In this document: positions 1 to 8,737 of the stretch, one piece after another
Numbering within the stretch: the first letter of the stretch is position 1
How the letters are laid out: every line of letters starts with the position of its first letter
Source of the DNA: G965227875 sp965227875
GTDB lineage: Bacteria > Pseudomonadota > Alphaproteobacteria > Rhizobiales > JAJFHC01
Length of the DNA: 64,000 nucleotides
NCBI GenBank assembly: GCA_965227875.1
Contig: OZ245783.1
Location: 1,674,001-1,738,000 of the forward strand
Direction: 5' to 3'
Program-made: the position numbers and the translations under genes
The notes under the pieces: model-generated
What the model saw: only the letters and a program-made list of their open reading frames with translations
Told to the model about the DNA's origin: nothing
Database searches by the model: none

Positions 1-213
1 GCCGCGATAGGCGGCCCCCTCGGCGGTCAGCGTGAGGCGGTTGTTGTTGCGGAAGAAGAGCGCCATGCCGACGAAATCCTCCAGCGCCTTGATCTGGTGG
101 CTGACGGCGGACGGCGAGATGCGCAACTCTTCGGCAGCCTGCTGGAAGTTGCAATAGCGGGCCGCAGCTTCGAAGGCTTTCACGGCCGCGAATGGAGGCA
201 ATCGTCTGCCCAT
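1..213 (-). CDS. LysR-family transcriptional regulator, N-terminal part only
   Basis: The gene runs off the left edge, so only 71 N-terminal residues are visible. They form a typical LysR winged helix-turn-helix: an AFEAAARYCNFQQAAEEL segment, the recognition segment ISPSAVSHQIKALED, and the wing with FFRNNNRLTLTAEG. The opening MGRRLPPFAAVKAFEAAAR resembles the GcvA-like branch. The ATG at 213 is the only good start. It is divergent from the SDR gene at 523, an arrangement in which LysR proteins often control the neighbour, but no LysR box could be assigned in the gap. The effector domain lies outside the window, so the ligand cannot be guessed. Confidence 0.85.
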   Translation of the reverse strand, partial: MGRRLPPFAAVKAFEAAARYCNFQQAAEELRISPSAVSHQIKALEDFVGMALFFRNNNRLTLTAEGAAYRG

Positions 214-522
214 GGGATCCACCCCGACTGTTCACGGCGCGTGCGAGCGCGCCTCTTCCGGGCAATTCTTCGAAACCGGTCCCGAACCTGTCAAGCGCTT
301 TCCCCGGCCTGCGTCGGGAACCGCCATCCATTGTTCGGATTGCGACATTTGCATCCCCGCACGGCTTGCGCCCGCGGGCGTTCTGCGGGACAGTCGGGAC
401 GATCTCGACGCCGTGATCGACCGCAACCCCGGCCGCGCCGCGCCACACCGGAACACCGTCATGCCCCATCTCCCGCCCTGCCCCGCCTTCACCGGGAATG
501 ACCGCGACCGGAGGACCGCCCC
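214..522. other. Intergenic region between divergent lysR and SDR genes
   Basis: About 310 bases with no credible gene. It must hold both divergent promoters. I saw no convincing -35/-10 pair, palindrome or repeat. A GGAGG-type ribosome binding site lies just before the SDR start. Confidence 0.5.
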
Positions 523-1272
523 ATGAAGGGCCTTTCCACGGTCATCGTTGGCGGAGGGGCGGGCCTCGGCGCAGCGATCGTCCGCGCCGCGGCGGCGGAC
601 GGTGCGCGCGCGATCGGCATCATCGACATGAACGCCGACGCCGCCGAAGACGCGCTCGCTCCGGCCCGGGCGGCGGGTCTCGTCACCACCGTGGCCCGCG
701 GCGACATCTCGACCCGACCGCAGGCCGCGGCGGCCTTCGACGAGATCCTCGGCGGACTGGGCCGCGTCGACACGCTGGTCAACTGCGCAGCCATCTATCC
801 GCGCCTGCCCCTGCTCGAGATCGGCGACGACGACTGGGACGCCTCGAACGCGGTCAACGTCAAGGGCACCTACCACATGATGGTCGCCGCCGTGCGCCAC
901 ATGCGCAATCGCGAGGCGGCCGACGGCGTGCGCGGGCGGATCGTCAACATCACCTCCGTCGACGCCTTCAAGGCCCATCCCCAGAACGCCCATTACGCCG
1001 CCACCAAGGCCGCCGTTGTGAGCCTGACGCGCTCGTTCGCCCACGAGTTCGCCTCCGCAGGCATCCTCGTCAATTCCGTCGCCCCCGCCGGCATGGCCAC
1101 GGAGAAGGCGAAGGCCGCCGGCTTCCTCGGCGAACTCGCCGCCGCCAACCCCCTCGGCCGCGCCGCGACGCCCGAGGAAATCGCCGAATGGGTCATCATG
1201 GCCGGCGGCCCCCGCAACACCTACATGACCGGCGAAAACATCATCGTCTCCGGCGGCTACATCTACGCCTGA
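523..1272 (+). CDS. SDR family NAD(P)-dependent oxidoreductase
   Basis: A 249-residue classical short-chain dehydrogenase, normal family length. The N-terminal Rossmann motif VGGGAGLGAAI (residues 9-19) binds the dinucleotide. NCAA (87-90) is the structural motif, and the catalytic Ser145, Tyr158 and Lys162 are all present (NITSVDAF and YAATK). An acidic residue after beta-2 (IIDMN) favours NAD(H). The C-terminal GENIIVSGGYIYA matches FabG-like dehydrogenases acting on small secondary alcohols. The substrate is unknown. It stands alone on the plus strand, divergent from the LysR gene, which may regulate it. Confidence 0.88.
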   Translation: MKGLSTVIVGGGAGLGAAIVRAAAADGARAIGIIDMNADAAEDALAPARAAGLVTTVARGDISTRPQAAAAFDEILGGLGRVDTLVNCAAIYPRLPLLEIGDDDWDASNAVNVKGTYHMMVAAVRHMRNREAADGVRGRIVNITSVDAFKAHPQNAHYAATKAAVVSLTRSFAHEFASAGILVNSVAPAGMATEKAKAAGFLGELAAANPLGRAATPEEIAEWVIMAGGPRNTYMTGENIIVSGGYIYA

Positions 1273-2036
1273 CCCCCGGGTCGGGGCCCGGGGGTTCACC
1301 CCCCGTTCGTCCCCCGGACGCGCAGGCGCGAGCCGGGGGTGTTCCGGGCCAAGGCCGGTGCGTGGGACGGTCCCGGATCATCCCGGCGTATGTCCGGGAA
1401 ACGGTGCGCACACCGCAGCACTCGCACCCAGCCACCCCGAAGTCCCGGGCACCGACCCGGGACCCAATGGCCGGGCAGTTACCCCCTGCACCCCCGCGCC
1501 CATCTGGACCCCGGGTCGAGCCCGGGGATTCGGACCTCGTTCGCTCCGCGAAAACCCCCGGCTGGACCCCGGCTCGGGCCCAAGGCCTCGCCTCCCGCAC
1601 GTTCCCCGGACGCGCGCAGGCGCGAGCCGGAGGCGTTCCGGACCAAGATCGGTGCGCGGGACGGTCCCGGATCATCCTGGCGGATGTCCGGGAAACGGTG
1701 CGCGCGCCGCAGCACTCGTACCCAGCCACCCCGAAGTCCCGGGCACCGACCCGGGACCCAATGGCCGGGCAGCTATCCTCGCACCCTCGTCTGGACCCCG
1801 GGTCAAGCCCGGGGATTCGGACCTCGTTCGTTCCGCGGACACCTGGGACTGGACCCCGTCTCGGGCCCAAGGCCTCGCCTCCCCCACGTTCCCCGGACGC
1901 GCGCAGGCGCGAGCCGGGGGCGTTCCGGGCCGAGGCCGGTGCGTGGGACGGTCCCGGATCATCCTGGCGGATGTCCGGGAAACGGTGCGCGCGCCGCAGC
2001 ACTCGTACCCAGCCACCCCGAAGTCCCGGGGCCGCG
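1273..2036. repeat. Intergenic array of about 2.5 copies of a ~290 bp repeat
   Basis: Copies begin near 1318, 1605 and 1895; the last is cut short by the stop of the next gene. Each unit carries GTCCCGGATCATCC, TGTCCGGGAAACGG, CACTCGTACCCAGCCACC and a palindromic part built on GGACCCCGGGTC / GAGCCCGGGG. The middle and last copies are the most alike. Long reading frames cross this region on both strands, but their low-complexity Pro/Arg/Gly composition reflects the repeat rather than a protein. A related GTCCCGGA...TCCGGGAAACGG module recurs at 21085-21120. Confidence 0.85.
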
Positions 2037-2037
2037 G

Positions 2038-3276
2038 TCAGAAGCGGGTGGCGGAGAAGGCGGTGAGGTCGATGGAAGGCTTGCCGGCCACGATCAGTTC
2101 CGCGACAAGGCGGCCGGTGAGCGGGCCGAGGGTGAGGCCGAGATGGCCGTGGCCGAAGGCGTAGGCGACATTGGCGACGTCACCGGCACGTCCGATGACG
2201 GGCATGGAATCGGGCGTGGCCGGGCGGTGACCGGCCCAGCGCGGCCCCCGCGTCGTGTCGAGCCCGGGCAGGAGCCGGCGCGCCTTCTCGACCAGTACGT
2301 CGGCACGGGCATAGTCCGGCGCGGCATCGAGCCCCGCGAGTTCCACGGAGCCGCCGACGCGCAGGCCCGCCGACATGGGTGTCAGGCCGAAGCCCTGGGG
2401 GGCATAGATGAGGCTACGGGTCACCTCCACCCCCGGTTCCGGGAGCATGGTGTGATAGCCGCGCTCGGATTCCAGCGGCACCCGGTCGCCCAGAAGGCGC
2501 GCCAGGCGGTGCGACCAGGCGCCCGCCGCCACCACCACGTGATCGGCCGCGATCCGTTCGCCGTTCGCCAGGACGACGGCCGTCACCCGCGCGCCGTCGC
2601 GCACGAACCCGGCCGCCTCACCGCGCCGGACGGTCCCGCCGTGGCGCGTATAATCCTCGGCGATGGCCAGAACGACCGCATGGGGGTCGGACACGTTGTG
2701 CCACCCCTCGTAGACCCGGCCGCCGGCGAGGTCCGGCGCGATGGCGGGCTCCAATTCGACCAGTTCGCCCGCGCTCACCGTGCGGCAGGGGAATCCGTTG
2801 CGCGCCCTGAGATCGTAGGCGTAGGCGTCGGCGGCCATCTCCGCCGCCGTGTCGTAGACCGCGATGCAGTCGCGGTCGCCCAGCAGTTCGGACCGGCCTA
2901 CCTGCGCCAGAAGGCCGGCGAAATCCTCGTGCGCATGGACAAGCAGGCGGCCCAGGTCCCGCGCGATCTCCTCGACCCTCGATCGTCGTCCGGCAAGCAG
3001 GAACCGCACGAGCCATGGCGCGAGCCTCGGCAGGTGCGACCAGCGCACGGCGAGCGGGCCTTTCGGGTCGAGCAGCCACCCCGGCGCCTTCGACCACAGG
3101 CCCGGCAGCGAACCGGGCGCCACCTCCGTCACCGCCACCCCGCCGATATTGCCGAAGGAGCAGCCTTCCCCCGGGCCCAGCGGGTCGACCACGGTCACGT
3201 CCGCCCCGCGCCGGGCCAGATGCCAGGCGCAGCTCATGCCGACGACACCCGCCCCGATGACGACAACGGCCGTCAT
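2038..3276 (-). CDS. FAD-dependent D-amino-acid dehydrogenase, probably D-hydroxyproline dehydrogenase
   Basis: A 412-residue DadA-like flavoprotein. It opens with the FAD-binding Rossmann motif VVVIGAGVVGMSCAWHLARRG followed by an acidic residue at VVD, and has the C-terminal second FAD segment AGHRPATPDSMPVIG. The ATG at 3276 overlaps the stop of the upstream hydroxyproline epimerase gene as ATGA, so the two are translationally coupled. In known hydroxyproline catabolism the epimerase makes cis-4-hydroxy-D-proline and a DadA-type enzyme oxidises it to pyrroline-4-hydroxy-2-carboxylate; the pairing supports that role. The frame stays open upstream through the neighbour, but only the ATG at 3276 gives the glycine-rich motif its usual position. 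Confidence 0.87.
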   Translation of the reverse strand: MTAVVVIGAGVVGMSCAWHLARRGADVTVVDPLGPGEGCSFGNIGGVAVTEVAPGSLPGLWSKAPGWLLDPKGPLAVRWSHLPRLAPWLVRFLLAGRRSRVEEIARDLGRLLVHAHEDFAGLLAQVGRSELLGDRDCIAVYDTAAEMAADAYAYDLRARNGFPCRTVSAGELVELEPAIAPDLAGGRVYEGWHNVSDPHAVVLAIAEDYTRHGGTVRRGEAAGFVRDGARVTAVVLANGERIAADHVVVAAGAWSHRLARLLGDRVPLESERGYHTMLPEPGVEVTRSLIYAPQGFGLTPMSAGLRVGGSVELAGLDAAPDYARADVLVEKARRLLPGLDTTRGPRWAGHRPATPDSMPVIGRAGDVANVAYAFGHGHLGLTLGPLTGRLVAELIVAGKPSIDLTAFSATRF

Positions 3277-4277
3277 ACCAGGCGAAATCCGTGGACGAAC
3301 GGGTCGCGGTCGTCGACGAAGATCGTGTTGAATCCGGTGACGAAGGCGCGGCCCTCGACCGTGGGCACGACCGCATCGAACCTGCCGACCGTCGTGCGCG
3401 AAACCGCCCGCCCGGTGAAGAGCCCGCCGAGGATGCTTTCGTGCACGAAGGCCTCGCCGACGTCGAGCAGGCCCCGGGCGACGCGCTGGGCGACCCGGGC
3501 CGACGTCCCCGTGCCGCAGGGCGAGCGGTCGATGCCGGTCTCGCCGTAGATGACGGCGTTGCGCCCGTCGGCCCCGTCGACGGTGGCCGCGCCGGTCCAC
3601 ATGAAATGCATGAAGCCGCGGATCGTCGGGTCGTCGGGATGGACGGCCTCTATCTCGTCGTTGAGCTGGTCGCGCAGCTCTCGCCCGAGCGCCAGGATCT
3701 CCGCCACCGACAGGTCGGCCATGTCGCGGTAGTTCTCCTGGGCCTCGAGAATGGGATAGAAATTGCCGCCATAGGCGACATCGACCTTGAGCCGTCCGAA
3801 ATGCCGGCTCTCGAACGCATGGTCGCGCACCAGCAGAAAGGACGGCACATTGGTGATCTCGACCGCCGCGATCCGTCCGGCGTCGTCGCGCCGGTAGCGT
3901 GCCTCGACCACGCCCGCCGGCGCCTCGAGGCGCACGATCCCGGGCGTGGCCGGCGTGATGTGGCCGTGTTCGATCGCGAAGGTGATCGTGCCGATCGTGC
4001 CGTGCCCGCACATGGGCAGGCAGCCCGAGGTTTCGATGAAGAGGACGGCGGCGTCGCAGTCGTCGCGCGTCGGCGGCATCAGGATCGCGCCCGACATGGC
4101 GTCGTGGCCGCGCGGCTCGTACATGAGCGCCCGACGGATCCAGTCGAACTCGGCCATGAAATGCGCCCGCCGCGCGCTCTGGTCCGCGCCCTCGAGCCGC
4201 GGCGCACCGCCGGTGACGAGACGCACGGGCGAGCCCAGCGTATGCCCGTCGATGCAGAAGAACGTGTGTGTGGCCAT
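3273..4277 (-). CDS. 4-hydroxyproline 2-epimerase (proline racemase family)
   Basis: A 334-residue proline-racemase-fold protein. Both catalytic cysteines are present: Cys90 in the MCGHGTIG motif and Cys254 in SPCGTGTSAR. This two-Cys pattern fits a racemase/epimerase rather than trans-3-hydroxyproline dehydratase, in which one or both are replaced. The start MATHTFFCIDGHT is the family's usual N-terminus, so the ATG at 4277 was preferred over one 39 bases upstream. Its TGA overlaps the dehydrogenase start by ATGA. It converts trans-4-hydroxy-L-proline to cis-4-hydroxy-D-proline. The upstream TRAP permease on the same strand could import the substrate, but see that entry. Confidence 0.92.
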   Translation of the reverse strand: MATHTFFCIDGHTLGSPVRLVTGGAPRLEGADQSARRAHFMAEFDWIRRALMYEPRGHDAMSGAILMPPTRDDCDAAVLFIETSGCLPMCGHGTIGTITFAIEHGHITPATPGIVRLEAPAGVVEARYRRDDAGRIAAVEITNVPSFLLVRDHAFESRHFGRLKVDVAYGGNFYPILEAQENYRDMADLSVAEILALGRELRDQLNDEIEAVHPDDPTIRGFMHFMWTGAATVDGADGRNAVIYGETGIDRSPCGTGTSARVAQRVARGLLDVGEAFVHESILGGLFTGRAVSRTTVGRFDAVVPTVEGRAFVTGFNTIFVDDRDPFVHGFRLV

Positions 4278-4353
4278 GGGTCGGGAACTATCGGACCGGC
4301 TGCCGTCGGCCGTCAAGAATCTTGGCGAGGTGCCGCGCGGCGCAATCGGTGTC

Positions 4354-6195
4354 TCACATCAGATTGAGCGCGGCTGGGCGGGCGAAGAGCAGGGCAAGGC
4401 CCATGACGAGCACGGCAAGCCTGGTCGCCGTGCCGAGAGGAACGCGCACATACCCCTCCATGGCGATGACGATCAGGGCGAGGCCCGCCGCCGCCAGCGC
4501 GGTCGCCGAGACGATTTCGAACATGCTGCCGTTCAGCAGCAGCGCCGGGTCGAAGATGAACGCGAACGGCAGGAGGAACGCGGCCAGTGCGATACGCACG
4601 GCGACGAGCGCGATGCGCAGCGGATTTTCCTCGGCTATGGCGCTGGCCGCATACGCGGCCACGGCAACGGGCGGCGTCAGCGCCGACATCACCGCAAAAT
4701 AGAGCAGGAACAGGTGACCGGCCATGGGGTCGATCTGCAGGTTGGTCATGACCGGAGACACCAGTACGGCCGCGAGGATATACGCACTGGGTGTCGGCAT
4801 TCCGAGCCCGAGCAGGACGGTCAGCCCTGCCGCAAGGAGAAGGGAAATGACCACGTTTTCGTCGGAGAGCAGGAACACCAGGTGACTGAACTTGGACGCG
4901 AGCCCCGTCATCGTAATGCCGCCGATGACGAGGCCGGCCGCGGCGCAGGCGCCGGCCACCGCCACCATCTTGGTGCTCGTCTCGTGCAGGATATCGAAGG
5001 CCACGCTCGGCGTGATGCGCGTCTTCTTCCGGAGCATGGCAACGCCGATGACCGCAATTGTCCCGTAGATGGCGGAGTAGGTCGGCGTATAGCCATCCAG
5101 CAGCGCCCAGGTGATCGCCACGAGGGGCAACAGGAACAGGCCGCCGTCCTTGAGGGTTTGCAGGAGCGGACGCAGCTGATCTCCGCTCAGACCCTGGAGA
5201 TTTTCGCGATCGGCCGTCAGATGGACCTGGAGATAGATCGGCAGGTAATAAAGCAGTGCGGGGATGAGCGCTGCGAAGGCGATGTCGACATAGGCGATCC
5301 CGGTGTACTCGGCCATGATGAACGCGGCCGCCCCCATGACCGGGGGCACCAGGCTGCCACCGGTCGACGCCGCCACCTCCACCCCTCCGGCGAAGGCCGG
5401 ACGGTAGCCGATCCGCTTCATGATCGGGATGGTCACCGAGCCGGTGGTCACCACGTCGGAGGTCGGACTGCCGGAGATCGTTCCGTAGAGACCAGACGAA
5501 ATGACGGCGATCTTGGCCGGACCGCCCTTGCTGCGCCCCGTCAGCGAGGCGGCAAGGTCGAAGAAGAATTCCGCCCCGCCCGTCTTGGCCAGCGTCGTGC
5601 CGAACAGGACGAACAGGAAGGCGTAGGTCGCCGCCACGCGCAACGGCACGCCGAAGAGCCCGTCGGTGGTGAAGACCATGATGTCGAGGAAGTGCGGGAC
5701 GGTGATCAGCCCGTGGGAAAGCGGCCCGGACAGGAGGTCGCCGAAAAGATTGTACACCATGAACAGCATGACGATCAGGGTCAGGCCGAGTCCCACGGTC
5801 CGGCGCATGGCTTCCAGACTGAGCACGACGATCGCACCGGCCACCAGCATGTCCGTCGTCGACAGTTCGTCGAGCAACGTGATGCGCTGGGCGATTTCCT
5901 CCGCGTGATAGATGAAGTAGCACCCGGTCGCGGCAGACGCTGCCGCGAGCAGCCAGTCGTGGACCGGAACGGTGTTCGTGGGCGAATTCGGCCCCGGCCC
6001 GATGAGGAGAAATGTCAGCACCAGCATGATGCTGAGAAAGATGATGGTCAGCAGCAGTGCATCCATCTGCGACCAGCCGGCGGCATAGACGGTCCAGACG
6101 GTTGCCGCCGCGGCGCAAGCCTTGACGAAGACGCCGGTTGCGTCGTCGGGCTTGCGCCGGGTTCCGGTATCGAATGCGAGCGCGAAAAGAGACAC
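4354..6195 (-). CDS. TAXI-type TRAP transporter, fused small+large permease subunit
   Basis: A 613-residue polytopic membrane protein with more than a dozen hydrophobic segments. The N-terminal ~170 residues correspond to the DctQ-like part and the rest to the DctM-like part, the fusion typical of TAXI-group TRAP transporters. The conserved GSPTSDVVTTGSVTIPIMKR segment and the GLGMPTPSAYILAAVL segment are clear. The start is a GTG at 6195 with AAGGCGG about ten bases upstream. It lies downstream of its binding-protein gene, separated by a small hairpin. It drives ion-coupled uptake of an organic acid across the inner membrane. The substrate could be phthalate or a related acid (shared operator) or hydroxyproline (downstream genes). 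Confidence 0.9.
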   Translation of the reverse strand: MSLFALAFDTGTRRKPDDATGVFVKACAAAATVWTVYAAGWSQMDALLLTIIFLSIMLVLTFLLIGPGPNSPTNTVPVHDWLLAAASAATGCYFIYHAEEIAQRITLLDELSTTDMLVAGAIVVLSLEAMRRTVGLGLTLIVMLFMVYNLFGDLLSGPLSHGLITVPHFLDIMVFTTDGLFGVPLRVAATYAFLFVLFGTTLAKTGGAEFFFDLAASLTGRSKGGPAKIAVISSGLYGTISGSPTSDVVTTGSVTIPIMKRIGYRPAFAGGVEVAASTGGSLVPPVMGAAAFIMAEYTGIAYVDIAFAALIPALLYYLPIYLQVHLTADRENLQGLSGDQLRPLLQTLKDGGLFLLPLVAITWALLDGYTPTYSAIYGTIAVIGVAMLRKKTRITPSVAFDILHETSTKMVAVAGACAAAGLVIGGITMTGLASKFSHLVFLLSDENVVISLLLAAGLTVLLGLGMPTPSAYILAAVLVSPVMTNLQIDPMAGHLFLLYFAVMSALTPPVAVAAYAASAIAEENPLRIALVAVRIALAAFLLPFAFIFDPALLLNGSMFEIVSATALAAAGLALIVIAMEGYVRVPLGTATRLAVLVMGLALLFARPAALNLM

Positions 6196-6215
6196 GTGCG
6201 TCGGGCCGCCTTTAT

Positions 6216-6241
6216 GAAAAGACCCGGCTTTCGCAGCCGGG
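6216..6241 (-). terminator. Hairpin between TRAP binding-protein and permease genes (possible attenuator)
   Basis: On the minus strand a 7-bp stem CCCGGCT / AGCCGGG with a five-base loop (6223-6241) is followed by TCTTTTC. It sits in the 81-base gap before the permease. The U-tract is weak, so partial termination or mRNA-end protection of the binding-protein message is more likely than full termination. Confidence 0.5.
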
Positions 6242-6276
6242 CCGGTTCTCTGGAGGTACGAAGGGTCGGGCGGGAC

Positions 6277-7269
6277 CTACCGCAGACCCTTGGCCTTGTA
6301 GACCGCCTCGGCGGCCGGATGGTATGGCACGGCACTGGCGCTCGCCATCAGCTTGGCATCGAGCGGCGCCATGGCCTTGTGCACGCCCTGCACCTTCGCA
6401 ACCTGCTCGACCAGGGCGGTCGTCAGGTCGGTGACCATTTTCTCGTCGGCGTCCTTGTGCACGAAAAGCTGCGCCGAAAGCGTGATGGTCGGCGTGTCGG
6501 CGGGCGCGAAATCGTAAGCCCCGGCCGGGATCGTGTACTTGCCGATGGACCATTCCTTGGTGACCGTGTCTGCCGTGGCATCGCTGACGGGCAGCAGTTT
6601 CAGTTCGAGCGCGGACGCCAGCTGGCGAATCGAGCGGTGGTTGACGAACAGCGAATTGAGAAGGGCGTCGGCGCGCCGGTCGCGCATCAGTTCACCCTGT
6701 TCCTTGGAGGCGGCGAAGGTGACGTTGCCGCCCCACTCCTTGATCATGTCCGGCGACGCGCCGGCCGCGGTCAGCATCGACGCACCGACACCACTCGCCA
6801 CGTTCCCGCGCCTGTTGAGCAGGATGTTGATGGGCAGTTTCTTCGACGCGATGTCTTCCAGGGAGGTGATGCCGTGCTCTTCCGCGTAATCCTTGCGGAT
6901 CAGCATCTGCATGGGCGCCCAGGTGTACAGCACCGCGACCGTGCGCAGGCTGTCGACGGGGGCCTTGAACGGATCCTCGCCGGCGACGGCGGCCTTCGCC
7001 TCCGCATCATGCACGATGGCCAGTTCGCACTTCTTCTGGTCGATCAGCGCGACGTTGGCATAGCCCCCGCCGGAGGTCTGATAGGTCACGGTCGAGCCGG
7101 GCCGGGCTTCCTTGAGCGCTGCATCGACACCCGCGCCGAGAAGCGACCACAGGCCGCCCGGGCTTGCACCGCATAGCGTGAGATTGTAATCGGCCTGGGC
7201 CGACATCGTGGATGTGGCGAGCAGTCCGGCAAATGCAGCGCCGACAGCAAGTTTCCGGATCGAATTCAT
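6277..7269 (-). CDS. TAXI family TRAP transporter solute-binding protein
   Basis: A 330-residue periplasmic protein with a clear signal peptide (MNSIRKLAVGAAFAGLLATS, cleavage after SAQA). The mature start YNLTLCGASPGGLWSLLGAG and the TYQTSGGGYANVALIDQ segment are the standard TAXI fold. The ATG at 7269 was chosen because AGGGAGGA lies seven bases upstream; a longer frame adds seven residues. It delivers the ligand to the fused permease encoded next. The promoter region carries a 20-bp operator-like palindrome (7364-7383) matched in the oxygenase/reductase promoter, which links this transporter to the aromatic-acid genes. Confidence 0.9.
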   Translation of the reverse strand: MNSIRKLAVGAAFAGLLATSTMSAQADYNLTLCGASPGGLWSLLGAGVDAALKEARPGSTVTYQTSGGGYANVALIDQKKCELAIVHDAEAKAAVAGEDPFKAPVDSLRTVAVLYTWAPMQMLIRKDYAEEHGITSLEDIASKKLPINILLNRRGNVASGVGASMLTAAGASPDMIKEWGGNVTFAASKEQGELMRDRRADALLNSLFVNHRSIRQLASALELKLLPVSDATADTVTKEWSIGKYTIPAGAYDFAPADTPTITLSAQLFVHKDADEKMVTDLTTALVEQVAKVQGVHKAMAPLDAKLMASASAVPYHPAAEAVYKAKGLR

Positions 7270-7363
7270 GACTGGGTCCTCCCTGGACATCGCTAGGCGG
7301 ATGTATTGCCGGTGATCATGCGAACCCGCCGTTTTTGTTTGGTCGGTGAGCGCCGTTGTGCAA

Positions 7364-7383
7364 AAACTTAGATCACTAAGTTT
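7364..7383. promoter_or_regulatory. Operator-like palindrome, divergent TRAP/aldolase promoter
   Basis: A perfect 8-bp inverted repeat AAACTTAG-ATCA-CTAAGTTT in the 182-base gap between the transporter gene (minus) and the class II aldolase gene (plus). It has the size and AT-rich symmetry of MarR-family sites, and a marR gene is the second gene downstream. A sister site with the same arm length and spacer lies at 10080-10099. Confidence 0.7.
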
Positions 7384-7451
7384 ACGCTAGCCCCTACGTC
7401 GAACCGATGTCAATCGGGCTTTGACCGGGGTTTGAAGGAAGGCAGGCCAAC

Positions 7452-8234
7452 ATGAGCACCCATGATCACACAGCAAGTGCCGGACAGTCAGGCATCGCCG
7501 ACCGCGGGGTGTCGGCGGGCGCTCCGGACAGCCAGTTGCTTGCCGACCTGGCCGTCGCGAACCGTATCCTGTTCAACCATGGTGTCGTGGATGGTTTCGG
7601 CCATGTAAGCGTGCGCCACGACAAGGCGGATGACCGGTTCCTCCTGTCCCGCAACCTTGCCCCCGCCCAGGTGCGCACGTCAGACATCGTCGAATTCGAC
7701 CTGGACGGCCATCCGGTCAACGCTGAGGGTCGGCGGATCTATCTCGAGCGGTTTATCCACAGCGAGATCTACCGGGCCCGGCCCGACGTTATCGCCGTCG
7801 TCCACAGCCACGCCCATGCGGTCGTGCCTTTCGGCGTGGCGAAGGGTGCCGCGCTCAGGGCCCTCTGGCATATGAGCGGTTTCCTGGGCTCGGACGTCCC
7901 CGTTTTCGAGATCCGGGACGTTGCCGGCGATGCGACCGACCTTCTGATTTCCAGCCCGGAACTGGGTGTGGCGCTGGCCCGGAGCCTTGGCGCGGCGCCG
8001 GTCGTCCTGATGCGCGGCCACGGCGCGACCGTGGTAGGACCGTCGCTCAAGCTCGCTGTCTTCCGCGCAGTCTATACGCAGCTCAACGCGGAACTGCAGA
8101 TGCGGGCGCAGTCTCTGGGAGACATCACGTTCCTGACCGAAGGCGAAGCGGCGGCGACGACCGAGACCAATAGCGGACAGGTGGACCGGGCGTGGAATCT
8201 CTGGGCGTCCGATGCCGGTGCCGGTCTGACATGA
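7452..8234 (+). CDS. Class II aldolase/adducin family protein, possible aromatic-acid decarboxylase
   Basis: A 260-residue protein of the class II aldolase/adducin fold. Metal-binding histidines are seen in the VVHSHAH segment and in MRGHGATVVG. The first ~28 residues are a low-complexity extension before the domain. The ATG at 7452 follows GAAGGAAGG. Family members include sugar-phosphate aldolases and, in phthalate pathways of actinobacteria, 3,4-dihydroxyphthalate 2-decarboxylase. Context (Rieske oxygenase, reductase, dihydrodiol dehydrogenase nearby) favours an aromatic decarboxylase or a related carbon-carbon lyase. The stop overlaps the MarR start by ATGA, so the two are co-translated. 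Confidence 0.8.
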   Translation: MSTHDHTASAGQSGIADRGVSAGAPDSQLLADLAVANRILFNHGVVDGFGHVSVRHDKADDRFLLSRNLAPAQVRTSDIVEFDLDGHPVNAEGRRIYLERFIHSEIYRARPDVIAVVHSHAHAVVPFGVAKGAALRALWHMSGFLGSDVPVFEIRDVAGDATDLLISSPELGVALARSLGAAPVVLMRGHGATVVGPSLKLAVFRAVYTQLNAELQMRAQSLGDITFLTEGEAAATTETNSGQVDRAWNLWASDAGAGLT

Positions 8235-8713
8235 CCGGACGGGCGAGAGGTCAGCCGGGGATCGCCGCACCGGACCTTGCCGACGAGCGCATCGCACACA
8301 TCGTTCGCGGGGTCGCGCGGGCCTTTCAGACGTCCCTCGAGCGCCGGCTTGCGGCGCATGGGGTCGGTTTCGGCTTCTGGGTCTATCTGCGGGTGTTGTG
8401 GGCGGAAGACGGTCTCTCGCAGCGCACGCTCAGCGACCGCGTCGGGCTCACCGGACCGACGACGCATGCGGTCGTCAAGCGCATGGAGGCGGCGGGGCTC
8501 GTCGAGCTCAAGCCAGTCGTTGCGGGAAAACCGAGACGGGTTGTGCGGCTGTCCGAGGAAGGCCGGCGGCTGCAGCACGTGCTCGAACCGCTTGCCGAGG
8601 AAGTAAACGACCTCGCCCGACAGGGGCTGACGACCGCGGAACAGTCGGCACTGCGCGACAGTCTTCTCAGGCTCTACGACAACCTCACGAACGATGACGG
8701 GACACCGGGCTGA
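8231..8713 (+). CDS. MarR family transcriptional regulator
   Basis: A 160-residue winged-helix protein of normal MarR length. The DNA-binding part reads LSQRTLSDRVGLTGPTTHAVVKRM, followed by the wing PVVAGKPRRVVRLSEEGRR. The start at 8231 was chosen because it overlaps the aldolase stop by ATGA; a longer frame would lie inside that gene. Family members are usually repressors released by aromatic acids. It lies between two divergent promoters that both carry a matching 8-4-8 palindrome, so it very likely controls the transporter, the aldolase, the oxygenase and the reductase operon. Confidence 0.88.
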   Translation: MTGRARGQPGIAAPDLADERIAHIVRGVARAFQTSLERRLAAHGVGFGFWVYLRVLWAEDGLSQRTLSDRVGLTGPTTHAVVKRMEAAGLVELKPVVAGKPRRVVRLSEEGRRLQHVLEPLAEEVNDLARQGLTTAEQSALRDSLLRLYDNLTNDDGTPG

Positions 8714-8737
8714 CCCCGCCAGGGGTCTTCCCGACGA

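Noticed and set aside
1339..3549. A 736-residue plus-strand frame through the repeat array
   Set aside because: Its start is low-complexity translated repeat and the rest is antisense to the dehydrogenase gene.
2038..4011. A 657-residue version of the D-amino-acid dehydrogenase
   Set aside because: The extra 245 residues are an out-of-frame translation of the epimerase gene; the FAD motif begins at the ATG at 3276.
3946..7176. A 1076-residue plus-strand open frame over the epimerase and TRAP genes
   Set aside because: It lies opposite three well-supported minus-strand genes and is Arg/Gly/His-rich without motifs; GC-rich codon bias leaves the antisense frame open.
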